A stretch of DNA of 64,000 bases from Streptomyces sp. NBC_01353 (GTDB lineage Bacteria; Actinomycetota; Actinomycetes; Streptomycetales; Streptomycetaceae), in contig NZ_CP108352.1 of assembly GCF_036237275.1 (NCBI RefSeq), positions 7,899,501 through 7,963,500 on the forward strand. Direction: 5' to 3'. Shown piece by piece: positions 29,336-38,059 of the stretch. Both the position numbers and the translations under genes were made by a program. A model generated the notes under the pieces. It made no database searches. It had not been told where the DNA came from and was given only the letters and a program-made list of their open reading frames with translations. How positions within the stretch are numbered: the stretch's first letter is position 1; the number at the start of each line of letters is the position of its first letter.

Positions 29336-29375
29336 AACGGCGCCGCATCCTGATGGAGAGGATGTGACGCCGTTT
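29336..29375 (-). terminator. Imperfect hairpin after the SPW gene
   Basis: AACGGCGCCGCATCCT and AGGATGTGACGCCGTT form a mostly paired stem around GATGGAG. It lies 20 bases past the SPW-protein stop and has a short T run on the other strand, so it may also work in that direction. Confidence 0.6.
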
Positions 29376-29394
29376 TGGGGAGAGAATCAGAACT

Positions 29395-29838
29395 TCATCC
29401 CGTTTTCCTCGTCTTACTCATGAGGAGCCCGCCCGCCGTGAGCGCGAAGAGGCAGACGCATGCGCCGGTGATGACGTTGCTCACGATCGCGCCGGTGTCT
29501 GCGTTCCGTGCGACCACCCAGGGGGAGATGATCAGCCACACGCCACCTACCAGGGCGACGAAGTTGAGGTCCTGCGACCGTTCCGGCGCCATCGACATAC
29601 AGAGCCCGAGACCGGCGAGAGCGATGCCGACGATCAGGTTGCTGAGGGCGAGGTCCGGGTGGGCTGCCGCGAAGTGGACCGTGTAAGCGGACACGGCGGC
29701 CCAGATGCCGGCCAGGATGACCAGTTCCTCGACCGCAGTGACACCACGGGTCTGGAGCATCCGTGAGTAGCGGTCACGCATTTCCGGTGCGTCGGGGTGT
29801 CCCCTGATATCACCAGGACGGTGAGAGACGTCAGACAT
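29395..29838 (-). CDS. SPW-repeat membrane protein
   Basis: 147 residues with an N-terminal hydrophilic part (RDRYSRMLQTRGVTAVEELV) and four predicted membrane helices arranged as two SPW-type halves. The diagnostic motif is GGVWLIISPWVV near residue 105; the first half has GIWAAVSAYTV at the matching place. Proteins of this class occur in many actinobacteria without known function. The ATG at 29838 has a good AAGGAGG nine bases upstream and is better than the upstream in-frame start at 29904. Confidence 0.82.
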   Translation of the reverse strand: MSDVSHRPGDIRGHPDAPEMRDRYSRMLQTRGVTAVEELVILAGIWAAVSAYTVHFAAAHPDLALSNLIVGIALAGLGLCMSMAPERSQDLNFVALVGGVWLIISPWVVARNADTGAIVSNVITGACVCLFALTAGGLLMSKTRKTG

Positions 29839-30309
29839 ACGACTCGCCTCCTTCTGGCGTCTTGCACGTCTGACCGTGCTTGCGACGTGATGCCGCGGTT
29901 TCATTGTGCTCTTATCTGGCCTTTATGTGTAGATCTGTCCGATAAGGGATCCATACAGAAATTGCGTGACGGATTAGCGGAGAACTGCCAAAGAAGGCGA
30001 CTGCTCAATGAACGGTCGGTGAAAGGCCAAGCGCGAGCGTGTATCGATATGCGCCGCCCCGTCGGCGGTGTCGTGGGAGCGTTGCCCGGTTGCCGGCGGT
30101 CACAGGAACGAACGGGCCGATCGGCGTGCCGACGTTCAGGCCGCGGATCTGGACGTGGGGAGGTCCGTGGACGCGGAAGGCCACCGAGGCGGGCCCGTCC
30201 CGCGGCGGTGTTGCGCCAGCGGCAACAAGACGTCCCGCGCGGGCCCTTCGGCGTAACCTGGAAGAGGACTCGGGGGCTGGCACGTCTCACCGCCTGGAGG
30301 CGGACGAAC
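29839..30309. other. 471-bp gene-free divergent region
   Basis: No convincing gene is present. The left part (about 29900-30010) is clearly richer in A+T than its surroundings and probably holds promoters for the divergent SPW and cupin genes. The right part (30190-30245) has two CGTCCCGCG copies 34 bases apart, flanked by GGGCCC. The cupin ribosome-binding site GGAGG is at the right end. Confidence 0.5.
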
Positions 30310-30675
30310 ATGACCGGAATCGCGTCCCGGAGTTTCGACTCCGCAGATGAGACCCGTCCCTTCGAGGGCGGCAAGGGCAGGCTGGACCTGGTCAACACGG
30401 ACCGCGGCGCGGTCGGCCGGGCCGTCTTCGAGCCGGGCTGGCAGTGGTCCAAGCACATCAAGCCCATCGCCGGTACGGACAGCTGCCAGGCGGACCACGT
30501 CGGCTATGTCGTCAGCGGCCGGATGAAGATCGTCATGGACGACGGCGAATCGCTCGAGGTGGGCCCCGGCGACTTCTTCACCGTCGCACCGGGTCACGAC
30601 GCCTGGGTGGTCGGCGACGAGCCCTGCGTGGCCCTGGACTGGGTCGGCTTCGGCAACTACGCCCAACGCGCCTGA
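30310..30675 (+). CDS. Cupin domain protein
   Basis: 121 residues forming a single cupin barrel: WQWSKHIKPIAGTDSCQADH, VGYVVSGRMKIVMDDGESLE and VGPGDFFTVAPGHDAWVVGD. Conserved His residues in the KHIKP and CQADHVGY segments and in PGHDAWV could bind metal. The reaction is unknown; many such small cupins are dioxygenases or sensors. ATG 30310 has GGAGG ten bases upstream. It is followed by a DinB-like gene on the same strand. Confidence 0.82.
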   Translation: MTGIASRSFDSADETRPFEGGKGRLDLVNTDRGAVGRAVFEPGWQWSKHIKPIAGTDSCQADHVGYVVSGRMKIVMDDGESLEVGPGDFFTVAPGHDAWVVGDEPCVALDWVGFGNYAQRA

Positions 30676-30780
30676 AGGAGGCCGCGGCCGCGTTCGACCG
30701 ACGTCCGTGAGGAAGGCCGCGCCGGCGAACCCCGGGAAAATGCCGGGACCGCCGTCGACGCCGGCCGGCACGATGACCCG

Positions 30781-31296
30781 ATGAACGAAGATCGCCGGAC
30801 GCCACCGCCCCATACTGCCGACGAGCGCGCCACCCTCACCTCGATGCTCCAGTTCCAGCGCGACACCCTGGAGATGAAGTGCGAGGGGCTGACCGTCGAG
30901 CAGCTCAAGCGGCGCGCGATCGCGCCCTCGGGACTCTCCCTCGTGGGCCTGGTGCGACACGCGGCCGAGGTCGAACGCGGCTGGTTCCGGAATGTGGTCA
31001 ACGGTGAGCAGAGCCGCAGCCCTTGGACCCCGCCCGGCTCGACGGAGTGGGCGGACTTCGAAGTCGACGACCTCGACGAGACCGGGGTCGCCGAGGCGTT
31101 CGCGGTGTGGCGGGACGAGTGCGCCCGGGCCCGTGCCGTCGTGGCCGCGGCGGACTCCCTCGACGACCGCGGACACCTTGGCGAGGAGGCGTACTCCCTG
31201 CGCTACGTCCTGGCCCACATGATCGAGGAGTACGCCCGTCACAACGGCCACGCGGACCTGCTCCGCGAACGCATCGACGGGTTCACCGGGGAGTAG
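30781..31296 (+). CDS. DinB/DUF664 family protein
   Basis: 171 residues. The four-helix DinB fold is signalled by ERATLTSMLQFQRDTLEMKC, LSLVGLVRHAAEVERGWFRN, and the closing metal-site helix YVLAHMIEEYARHNGHADLL. The three candidate metal histidines lie in LVRHAAEVE and YARHNGHAD. Such proteins are often mycothiol- or thiol-dependent enzymes in actinobacteria; this specific activity is unproven. ATG 30781 gives the usual N-terminus. Confidence 0.85.
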   Translation: MNEDRRTPPPHTADERATLTSMLQFQRDTLEMKCEGLTVEQLKRRAIAPSGLSLVGLVRHAAEVERGWFRNVVNGEQSRSPWTPPGSTEWADFEVDDLDETGVAEAFAVWRDECARARAVVAAADSLDDRGHLGEEAYSLRYVLAHMIEEYARHNGHADLLRERIDGFTGE

Positions 31297-31364
31297 CGCG
31301 GGCGCCCGACGGGCAGCGTGAATGCCCTGATCCAGAGGCGCGTTGGCCTGTTATCGTCCCCCGT

Positions 31365-31895
31365 ATGCCCGAACTGGTCGCCCCCACCTCGCGTCTTCAC
31401 TCCTCCTGGCTCGAAGCACACGCCGAATGGAGCCCCGGTGCCCACCAGGACGGCGCCGGGATGAGGCTGGCGGAGGGGGACGCCCTCGCCCATCCCGAGG
31501 TCTTCGCCGCCTGGGTGGGGAGACTGCGCGCGCAGTCCGACGCGATGCGCCCGCTCGCGGAGGGCTGGGTGCACGCCACGCACTGGTGGATCGTCGAGGA
31601 CGGCGGGTACGCGGGCGCGATCGACCTGCGCCACGACCTCAACGACTTCCTCCTGCGGGCCGGCGGGCACATCGGCTACAGCATCCGGCCCTCCGCGCGC
31701 CGCCGCGGTCTCGCCACCTGGGCGCTGGGCGCTGTCCTCCCCGAGGCCCGCGCCCGCGGCCTCGACCGAGTCCTTGTGACCTGCGACGACGGCAACATCG
31801 CCTCCGCGCGCACGATCGAGCGCAACGGCGGCGTCCTGGAGGACATCCGCGAGACGGAGCTCGGCCGGAAGCGGCGCTACTGGATCGCCCTGTGA
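31365..31895 (+). CDS. GNAT N-acetyltransferase
   Basis: 176 residues. The acetyl-CoA-binding region is GYSIRPSARRRGLATWALGA followed by VLVTCDDGNIASARTIERNG, with the typical C-terminal strand RKRRYWIAL. It is closest to small-molecule GNATs of the GCN5 group. The ATG lacks a ribosome-binding site and follows TATCGT at a leaderless-type distance. Its stop overlaps the next start by 4 bases. Confidence 0.85.
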   Translation: MPELVAPTSRLHSSWLEAHAEWSPGAHQDGAGMRLAEGDALAHPEVFAAWVGRLRAQSDAMRPLAEGWVHATHWWIVEDGGYAGAIDLRHDLNDFLLRAGGHIGYSIRPSARRRGLATWALGAVLPEARARGLDRVLVTCDDGNIASARTIERNGGVLEDIRETELGRKRRYWIAL

Positions 31896-32293
31896 GCGCG
31901 CCGGACGAAGCCGCCTCGGCCGACGAGATCGGTGAAGCCGTCGCGGCGGAACTTCGGCTGATGGAGCCCTCCGTGCGTACGTCCCGTGCGCTCGCCCGGG
32001 AACTGCTCGACCCCGACTTCGTCGAGGTCGGTGCCTCCGGCCGCCGCTGGACGTACGACCAGATGCTCGCCGCACTGCCCGACCTGCCCGGCGGCACGGA
32101 CGACGGCCCGCGCTACGAACCCTCGGCGATGAGCGGCACGCTCCTGGCCCCCGGCCTGGTCCACCTGACCTACGAAACGGTCATCGACGGCCTGCGCGCC
32201 CGCCGCAGCTCCCTCTGGCGTCGGGCCGGCGACGGCACGGGCTGGCGGATGTATTACCACCAGGCGACGCCGGTCCCGCCGAAGATGGAATAG
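31892..32293 (+). CDS. NTF2-like/DUF4440 protein
   Basis: 133 residues: AVAAELRLMEPSVRTSRALA, RELLDPDFVEVGASGRRWTY, then alternating strands LVHLTYETVIDGLRARRSSL and WRMYYHQATPV. This is the SnoaL/NTF2-like cone fold used by many small hydrolases, isomerases and binding proteins. No catalytic motif decides the reaction. The GTG at 31892 overlaps the GNAT stop (GTGA), so translation is probably coupled. Confidence 0.8.
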   Translation: MSAPDEAASADEIGEAVAAELRLMEPSVRTSRALARELLDPDFVEVGASGRRWTYDQMLAALPDLPGGTDDGPRYEPSAMSGTLLAPGLVHLTYETVIDGLRARRSSLWRRAGDGTGWRMYYHQATPVPPKME

Positions 32294-32374
32294 CGCGGGT
32301 ACATGGGTGTTCCAGGACGGCGCGGTGCGGCGATCATGGACCGCACGTGGACCCGCTAGCGATGAGGAAGTCCC

Positions 32375-33025
32375 ATGCCCGTGCCTGCCGACCCCACGGT
32401 CCTCCATCCGATGCCCGAGCAGCCGCGGGTGGTGCTGCTCAAGCCGCTGGTGAAGTCTCCGCTGATCGAGGTCGGGGAGTACTCCTACTACGACGATCCG
32501 GACGACGCGACCCTCTTCGAGACGCGCAACGTGCTCTACCACTACGGGCCGGAGAAGCTGATCATCGGCAGGTTCTGCGCGCTGGGCACGGGCGTGCGGT
32601 TCATCATGAACGGCGCCAACCACCGTATGGACGGCCCGTCGACCTTTCCGTTCCCCACCATGGGCGGCTCGTGGGCCGACCACTTCGACCTGCTCACCGG
32701 CCTGCCGAACCGAGGGGACACCGTCGTCGGCAACGATGTCTGGTTCGGCCACGGTGCCACGGTGTTGCCCGGCGTCCGGATCGGACACGGCGCGATCATC
32801 GCCTCCGGCGCCGTGGTCACCGCAGACGTGCCCGACTACGGCATCGTCGGCGGCAACCCGGCCCGCCTCATCCGCACCCGCTACAACGCCCAGGACGTCG
32901 ACCGGCTGCTGGCGGTGGCGTGGTGGGACTGGCCCGCGGAGCTCATCACCACGCACGTGCGGACGATCATGTCGGGGAGCATCGCCGAACTCGAGGCCGT
33001 CGTCCCCGGCGCGCCGCACATGTGA
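32375..33025 (+). CDS. CatB/Vat-type xenobiotic O-acetyltransferase
   Basis: 216 residues with left-handed beta-helix hexapeptide repeats ([51 protein letters not shown]). The catalytic His is in [12 protein letters not shown] and [10 protein letters not shown] near residue 40 matches the XAT family, which includes chloramphenicol and streptogramin acetyltransferases. Chromosomal members without resistance genes around them often act on unknown substrates, so I do not call it a resistance gene. ATG 32375 follows GAGGAAG. Confidence 0.87.
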   Translation: MPVPADPTVLHPMPEQPRVVLLKPLVKSPLIEVGEYSYYDDPDDATLFETRNVLYHYGPEKLIIGRFCALGTGVRFIMNGANHRMDGPSTFPFPTMGGSWADHFDLLTGLPNRGDTVVGNDVWFGHGATVLPGVRIGHGAIIASGAVVTADVPDYGIVGGNPARLIRTRYNAQDVDRLLAVAWWDWPAELITTHVRTIMSGSIAELEAVVPGAPHM

Positions 33026-33067
33026 CGCGTCCCTGTGCGCGCCACAGCCGTCCCAGGACCCCGGGCG

Positions 33068-33427
33068 TCAGCCGAACGCGTCGGTTACGCAGTCCGTGGC
33101 GCAGGCGGCGCGTTCGTACTGGAGACGGAGGGCCGCCGCCGCTTGCTCGCGGGGGACCTCGGTGCGGCCGAAGTGTTCGACCGCCAGGCGCATCACGTCC
33201 TCGACGGTGACGATGGCCGGCTCGCCGTGGCCTGCCGCGTCGCGTGCCGACGCGATCGCCATCCCCGCCGCGCGCAGCAGGACACGGGAGTCCGCGCGCT
33301 CCGCGGCGGCCCGTGCCCGGGCCGGGCGCAGCGGACGTACCGCCCGCCCCTTCCGGGCGGCACCCGTCGCCATCAGGGCCGCCCCGCCGGCCACCACCAG
33401 GACCCCGACCACCGTCGACGCGTCCAC
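33068..33427 (-). CDS. Small single-span membrane protein of unknown function
   Basis: 119 residues from GTG 33427 (an upstream GTG at 33448 is possible). One hydrophobic helix occupies residues about 4-24 (VVGVLVVAGGAALMATGAA), followed by a basic stretch and a cytoplasmic helical domain (ADSRVLLRAAGMAIASARDA; EDVMRLAVEHFGRTEVP). I recognise no catalytic motif. It lies convergent to the acetyltransferase gene and divergent from the carboxylesterase promoter region. Confidence 0.6.
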   Translation of the reverse strand: MDASTVVGVLVVAGGAALMATGAARKGRAVRPLRPARARAAAERADSRVLLRAAGMAIASARDAAGHGEPAIVTVEDVMRLAVEHFGRTEVPREQAAAALRLQYERAACATDCVTDAFG

Positions 33428-33568
33428 GCCGCCACCCCCTGCCGCCACGCCGTCCCCACCGGTCCTACCCGCGCTCGGGAGGGCGACACCATGGACGGAT
33501 CGTCAAGAGGCCTGTTCCGTACGAGAGTCAGCGCGCCGCCCCTGGGTGACGTCTCGGCGAAGGCGATG

Positions 33569-33635
33569 GATGACACGTGATGGTGACACGTGTTACCTTT
33601 CTCTCGTCCTCATCGGCGCGCCCGCGTCACGTGAC
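33569..33635 (+). promoter_or_regulatory. Three CACGTG-centred palindromes before the carboxylesterase gene
   Basis: GTGACACGTGTTAC at 33583-33596 is an almost perfect palindrome. A partial copy, TGACACGTGA, lies just upstream at 33571-33580, and the perfect palindrome GTCACGTGAC is at 33626-33635, 14 bases before the ATG. The cluster looks like an operator, but no regulator gene is next to it. Confidence 0.55.
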
Positions 33636-33649
33636 CCCCAGGAGCCCCC

Positions 33650-35104
33650 ATGACGCCCGTCGCCGTGCCCCTCGTGACCACCACCCGCGGTCCCGTCCGC
33701 GGCGAGCGGCGCGCCGACGGCAGCGTCCGCTTCCTCGGCATCCCCTACGCGCAGCCGCCCGTCGGCGACCTCCGCTTCGCCGCGCCCGTGCCGCCGGAGC
33801 CCTGGACCGAGCCCCTCGACGCCACCGCGTACGGGCCGACCGCCCAGCGGCGCCCCTTCGCCGAGGTGACCACCATCCCCGAGCCCTCCGTCCCCGGCGC
33901 CGGAGTGCTCAACCTCAACGTCTTCACGCCCGAGCCCGACCCGGAGGCGGGCCTGCCCGTCCTGGTCTGGATCCACGGCGGCGGCTACGTCGCCGGATCG
34001 GCGGCCAGCCCCTGGTACGACGGCTCGGCCTTCAACCGCGACGGCGTGGTCCTGGTCTCCCTCGGCTACCGGCTCGGCATCGAGGGCTTCCTGCACCTGG
34101 ACGACGCGCCCGACAACCGTGGCGTCCTGGACTGGATCGCCGCCCTGGAATGGGTCAGCGACAACATCGCCCGCTTCGGCGGCGACCCGGCCAAGGTCAC
34201 CGTCGCCGGCCAGTCGGCGGGCGGGGGCGCCGTCCAGACCCTGCTCGCGGTCCCCGCCGCCCGCGACCTGTTCCGCGGCGCGCTCTCCGTCTCCGGGGCG
34301 GTCATGCGTCCGGACGGACCCGAGGTCGCCCGCGCCGCCGCCCGCCTCTTCACCGCCCGCACCGGCGTCCCCGCCACCGCCGCCGCCCTGCGCGACCTGA
34401 GCGACGACGCGCTGCTCGACCTCCAGGACCGGCTCGGCGAGCCTGGACCCGACCGCGAGGGGCTGCCTCCGATGCTGGCGCTCGCGCCCTTCGCGGACGG
34501 CAAGCTGATCCCGGAACCGGTCTTCGACGCGCTGACGGACGGCGACGCGGGCGCCGACGTCCCGCTGATGCTGGGCTTCACGGCGCACGAGTTCAACGCC
34601 ATCCCCGCCCCGGGACCCGACGGCCCGCCCGTGCCCGGCCTCCTCGGCGCCGTCGGCCTGGCGCCGGACCGGGTGGAGTCCTTCATCGCCGCCTACGCGG
34701 CGGACGATCCCGACCGCCTCTTCGGGCAGGCGCTGACCGACGCCACGTTCCGCGCACCGTCCCTGGCCGTGGCCGACGCCCGCGCCGCGCGCGAACGACC
34801 CACCTGGCTCTACGAGTTCGCGTGGGAGTCGCCGGTCAACGCGATGGCGTTCCACTGCCTCGACCTGCCGTACGCCTTCGACCTCCTGGACGCCGAGGGC
34901 GTCACGGCGGCGGCGGGCGACGCGTCGCCGCGCGCCCTTGCCGACGCGATGCACCGCGCATGGGTCTCCTTCGTACGGGACCAGGACCCGGGCGAGTCCT
35001 GGCCGCGCTACACGGCCGGCGACCGCGCCACGATGGTCTGGGACACCGAGCCGCGCGTCGAGCGGGACCCGCTGCGCCGGGTCCGCGAGATCTGGCTCGC
35101 CTGA
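33650..35104 (+). CDS. Type B carboxylesterase/lipase
   Basis: 484 residues of the cholinesterase-like family: VRFLGIPYAQPPVGDLRFAA, VWIHGGGYVAGSAAS (oxyanion hole), the nucleophile elbow VTVAGQSAGGGA with Ser near residue 190, the acidic region GFTAHEFNAIPAPG, and the catalytic His segment MAFHCLDLPYAFD. No signal peptide is seen, so it acts in the cytoplasm on carboxylic esters. ATG 33650 follows AGGAG. The upstream CACGTG palindromes suggest specific control. Confidence 0.92.
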   Translation: MTPVAVPLVTTTRGPVRGERRADGSVRFLGIPYAQPPVGDLRFAAPVPPEPWTEPLDATAYGPTAQRRPFAEVTTIPEPSVPGAGVLNLNVFTPEPDPEAGLPVLVWIHGGGYVAGSAASPWYDGSAFNRDGVVLVSLGYRLGIEGFLHLDDAPDNRGVLDWIAALEWVSDNIARFGGDPAKVTVAGQSAGGGAVQTLLAVPAARDLFRGALSVSGAVMRPDGPEVARAAARLFTARTGVPATAAALRDLSDDALLDLQDRLGEPGPDREGLPPMLALAPFADGKLIPEPVFDALTDGDAGADVPLMLGFTAHEFNAIPAPGPDGPPVPGLLGAVGLAPDRVESFIAAYAADDPDRLFGQALTDATFRAPSLAVADARAARERPTWLYEFAWESPVNAMAFHCLDLPYAFDLLDAEGVTAAAGDASPRALADAMHRAWVSFVRDQDPGESWPRYTAGDRATMVWDTEPRVERDPLRRVREIWLA

Positions 35105-35153
35105 CCGGGCGCCGCGCGGCGGCCTCGGGCACCACGCGGCTGAGAGCGGCGTC

Positions 35154-35717
35154 TCACGGCGACGGGGCCCCGCCGAGGGCCTCGACGATCGCCTGCGAGA
35201 AGCGCTCGGCGTCGGCGGGCCTGCGCGAGGTGATCAGCCGGAACCCGCCGGACGTGTCGACCACGACCTCGCGGTCCACCCACGTCCCGCCCGCGTTCAC
35301 CAGATCCGTGCGGATCGAGGGGTACGAGGTCACTTCCTTGCCCGGTACGAGCCCGCACTCGACGAGCAGCCACGGACCGTGGCAGATCGCGGCCACGGTC
35401 TTCCCGGTCTTGGCGAACGCCGACAGCAGCCGTTGGGCCGCCGGGTCGACCCGTAGTCGGTCGGCGTTGACGGTGCCACCCGGCACGACCACCGCGTCGA
35501 ACCCGTCCGCCGACAGCTCGCCGTACGTAGCATCGGGCCGTACGACGTCACCCGGCCGCCGGTCCGACACCAGCGTGTGGACGGGCTCGGCCTTCCGCGC
35601 CGCCACGGTGACCCGGGCGCCCGCCTCGCGCAGCGCCGCCACGGGCTTCTTCAGCTCGTCCTGCTCCGTGCCGTAGTTCGTCGTGAGGACGAGGACGCGC
35701 TTTCCGTCGAGGGACAC
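35154..35717 (-). CDS. DJ-1/PfpI family protein
   Basis: 187 residues from a GTG at 35717 with GGAGG six bases upstream; longer in-frame extensions lack homology. It has KRVLVLTTNYGTEQDELKKP, FDAVVVPGGTVNADRLRVD, and the nucleophile elbow VAAICHGPWLLVECG with the conserved Cys and His. PfpI members are proteases, glyoxalases or chaperone-like deglycases; which activity applies cannot be read here. It probably acts in stress protection. Confidence 0.88.
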   Translation of the reverse strand: MSLDGKRVLVLTTNYGTEQDELKKPVAALREAGARVTVAARKAEPVHTLVSDRRPGDVVRPDATYGELSADGFDAVVVPGGTVNADRLRVDPAAQRLLSAFAKTGKTVAAICHGPWLLVECGLVPGKEVTSYPSIRTDLVNAGGTWVDREVVVDTSGGFRLITSRRPADAERFSQAIVEALGGAPSP

Positions 35718-35794
35718 GGCAGCCTCCTGCCTGTCGGCCGCCCATCGGCCACACTCCCGCGAGTCTCCGCGCACCGCGCCGCTAAACGGGGACG

Positions 35795-36556
35795 CTAGAC
35801 GGGGACGCTCCGGTAGTGGGTGGTGATCCGGCCCCCCTCGTCGAGGACGTGGAAGGCCAGCGACGGCGCCATCTCGTCCCGGTAGACATGAACACCGGGG
35901 CCGTACGACTCCCAGGGAAGTTTCGACGTCGAGATCACCCCCGGCGCGACAAGCAGCGGCAGTCCCGCGAAGGTGGTCGCGGCCGCCGTGTGCGCGTGCC
36001 CGCACAGGAAGGCGACGATGCCGGGCCGCCGCGCCGCCAGCTCGGCGAGCCGGTGCTCCCCGAACTGGCGGATGCCGTCCACGAACGGGATGTGCAGCGC
36101 GGTCGGCGGGTGATGGAAGCCGACCAGGACGGGCACCTCCTCAGGCGTCTCGTCCAGTACGGACTCCAGCCAGGCGAGGGTCTCCTCCTCCAGGAACCCC
36201 TCGTCCTTCCCCGGCACCGACGAGTCGCCGAGCGCCAGCACGAACCCGGCTCCGCGCAGCACCTGGTTCACCGGGGCGCCGGTCCGTGTCACGGGCTCGC
36301 CGAGGAGCACGCGGCGGAACGCGTCCCGCACGTCGTGGTTGCCCGGACAGACGAGCAGCGGGTGCCGGGTCTGCAGCAACTCCCGTACATGGAGGTACTC
36401 CGACTCCAGACCGTGGTCGGCGATGTCACCGGTCACCACGACCGCGTCGAGGTCGATGTCGAGCGATTCCAGATAGGCCATCACGGACCTGGTGCGCTCC
36501 GCGCTGCGCGGTGAGCTGTCGATGTGGATGTCGCTGAGATGCGCGATCACGATCAC
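35795..36556 (-). CDS. Metallophosphoesterase (CpdA-like phosphodiesterase)
   Basis: 253 residues starting at GTG 36556. All calcineurin-type metal motifs are present: HLSDIHID, VVTGDIADHG, CPGNHDVRDAF, VGFHHPP and LCGHAHTAAAT. The set and size match class III cyclic nucleotide phosphodiesterases such as CpdA and Rv0805, which hydrolyse cAMP or related phosphodiesters with two metal ions. No signal peptide is seen. The upstream in-frame part (to 36619) is Pro/Arg-rich and unlikely to be translated. Confidence 0.9.
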   Translation of the reverse strand: MIVIAHLSDIHIDSSPRSAERTRSVMAYLESLDIDLDAVVVTGDIADHGLESEYLHVRELLQTRHPLLVCPGNHDVRDAFRRVLLGEPVTRTGAPVNQVLRGAGFVLALGDSSVPGKDEGFLEEETLAWLESVLDETPEEVPVLVGFHHPPTALHIPFVDGIRQFGEHRLAELAARRPGIVAFLCGHAHTAAATTFAGLPLLVAPGVISTSKLPWESYGPGVHVYRDEMAPSLAFHVLDEGGRITTHYRSVPV

Positions 36557-36597
36557 TGCGGTGAACCCCTCTCCGGCGCGAGGCCGCGAGGCCTCGT

Positions 36598-36644
36598 ACG
36601 GCCTCCGCGTCCCCGGCAACCACGGGACGGCCTCCGCGTCCCCG
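36598..36644. repeat. 18-bp direct repeat in an intergenic region
   Basis: ACGGCCTCCGCGTCCCCG occurs at 36598-36615 and 36627-36644, a 29-base period. It lies between the divergent phosphodiesterase and RraA-family genes, where regulatory sites would be expected. No function can be assigned. Confidence 0.5.
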
Positions 36645-36811
36645 CCGCGAAACTACTGCGGCCCGCCCGCCCGTCGCGCGGGCCACCTCGGCACAAGTGG
36701 CCCGGGACCGCACGGAATCCGGCGCATAGCATCGGGCGACAGCCGCCGCCCGCGCCGCCCGCAGCCCCGGTCGTCGGGCCCGGGCACCACGTCAGAGAAC
36801 GGACATCACCG

Positions 36812-37504
36812 ATGCTGAAGGACTTCGCCGAGCTCTCCACGCCCCTGATCGCCGACGCCTGCGTCCGGCTCGGTGAACCGCTGCGCGCCGCTCCCGCCGG
36901 AATCGCTCCCGTCGTGCCGGGGCAGCGCCTCGCCGGGCGCGTCCTGCCCGCCCGGCACTACGGAAGCGTCGACGTCTTCCTGGAGGCCTTCGGCGCGGCC
37001 GAGCCCGGCGACGTGCTCGTCGTCGACAACGCGGGCCGCCGCGACGAGGCGTGCGTCGGGGACCTCGCCGTGCTGGAGGCCGAGACGGCCGGCGTCGCGG
37101 GTCTTGTCGTTTGGGGGCTGCACCGCGACACGCCCGATCTCGTCGAGATCGGGCTGCCCGTCTTCTCCTACGGTCGCCACGCACCCGGACCCGTCCGCGT
37201 GGACGCACGGGAGCCGGAAGCCCTGCACACCGCACGGTGCGGCGAGCACCTGGTGAGCGCCGTCGACGTCGTCTTCGGTGACGACGACGGCGTGCTGTTC
37301 GTGGCCGCCGACCGGGTCGACGCCGTCCTCGAGACCGCCCACGGCATCCACCGGACCGAGCGCGAACAGGCGCGCAGGATCAGGGCCGGTGAGACGCTGC
37401 GCGCGCAGACGCGGTTCGAGGAGTTCCTCGCGCAGCGGGAGGCGGACCCGTCGTACACCTTCCGGACGCATCTGCGCCGGATCGGCGGCGCCATCGAGGA
37501 GTAG
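36812..37504 (+). CDS. RraA-family protein (HMG/CHA aldolase-like fold)
   Basis: 230 residues. The family motifs are ELSTPLIADACVRLGEPLRA, EPGDVLVVDNAGRRDEACVG, and VVWGLHRDTPDLVEIGLPVF with the conserved Gly-x-x-Arg-Asp metal/substrate loop. The fold covers RNase E inhibitors (RraA) and divalent-metal 4-hydroxy-4-methyl-2-oxoglutarate aldolases. RNase inhibition and aldol cleavage cannot be told apart here; the GxxRD aldolase signature is present. The C-terminal 30 residues (LRAQTRFEEFLAQREADPSY) form a helical extension. Start ATG 36812. Confidence 0.85.
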   Translation: MLKDFAELSTPLIADACVRLGEPLRAAPAGIAPVVPGQRLAGRVLPARHYGSVDVFLEAFGAAEPGDVLVVDNAGRRDEACVGDLAVLEAETAGVAGLVVWGLHRDTPDLVEIGLPVFSYGRHAPGPVRVDAREPEALHTARCGEHLVSAVDVVFGDDDGVLFVAADRVDAVLETAHGIHRTEREQARRIRAGETLRAQTRFEEFLAQREADPSYTFRTHLRRIGGAIEE

Positions 37505-37518
37505 GGGCCGTGGCGGGA

Positions 37519-37959
37519 TCAGCCGGCCCGGAAGCCGATCGTGCCGTCCGGCAGCACCGCCTCCACCGTCGCGCCGTGCTCGACGGTCCGGCTCACCGTG
37601 CAGAACTTCTCGTGCGTCAGCCGCACCCCGCGCGCGAAGACCTCCGCCGCCTTCGGGTTGCTCTCCGGCAGCTCGAACTCGTAACTGACCCTGATCCGGC
37701 CCAGCCTGCCGTCGTCCTCCGGCCCCGACACCGACTCGACCACGATCCGCAGATCGTCGTGGTCCACGGCGCGGGCCGTCCGGTCCACCACCATGCCGCC
37801 GCAGCCTCCCATGGCCGCGAGCAGCAGTTCGACCGGGGTGAACGAGGGCTGTGCGTCCGCGTCGTCGGCCGCGCCGATCCGCACCTCCGCGCCCCGGTCG
37901 TTGCGGGCGATCCAGGTCCGATAGCCGGTGCGGACGGTCTCGATGCGGTAGTCGGCCAT
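37519..37959 (-). CDS. OsmC family peroxide reductase
   Basis: 146 residues with the paired redox cysteines of OsmC/Ohr proteins: LLLAAMGGCGGMVVDRTARA and LTHEKFCTVSRTVEHGA. It should reduce organic hydroperoxides or fatty acid hydroperoxides. The ATG at 37959 is preceded by an AGGAG-type sequence. It converges closely with the RraA-family gene (14-base gap) and is not in an obvious operon. Confidence 0.9.
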   Translation of the reverse strand: MADYRIETVRTGYRTWIARNDRGAEVRIGAADDADAQPSFTPVELLLAAMGGCGGMVVDRTARAVDHDDLRIVVESVSGPEDDGRLGRIRVSYEFELPESNPKAAEVFARGVRLTHEKFCTVSRTVEHGATVEAVLPDGTIGFRAG

Positions 37960-38059
37960 GGTGTCGTGGACTCCTCGGTGTGTGTACGGGACGGTCGACG
38001 GCCCACGCAACCCCACGGGGACCGGCCCGCCAAGCGGACGCGCCGGGATACACCGGAGG

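Noticed and set aside
32375-33025. CatB-like acetyltransferase as an antibiotic resistance gene
   Set aside because: Family membership alone does not show resistance, and no resistance or biosynthetic genes surround it.
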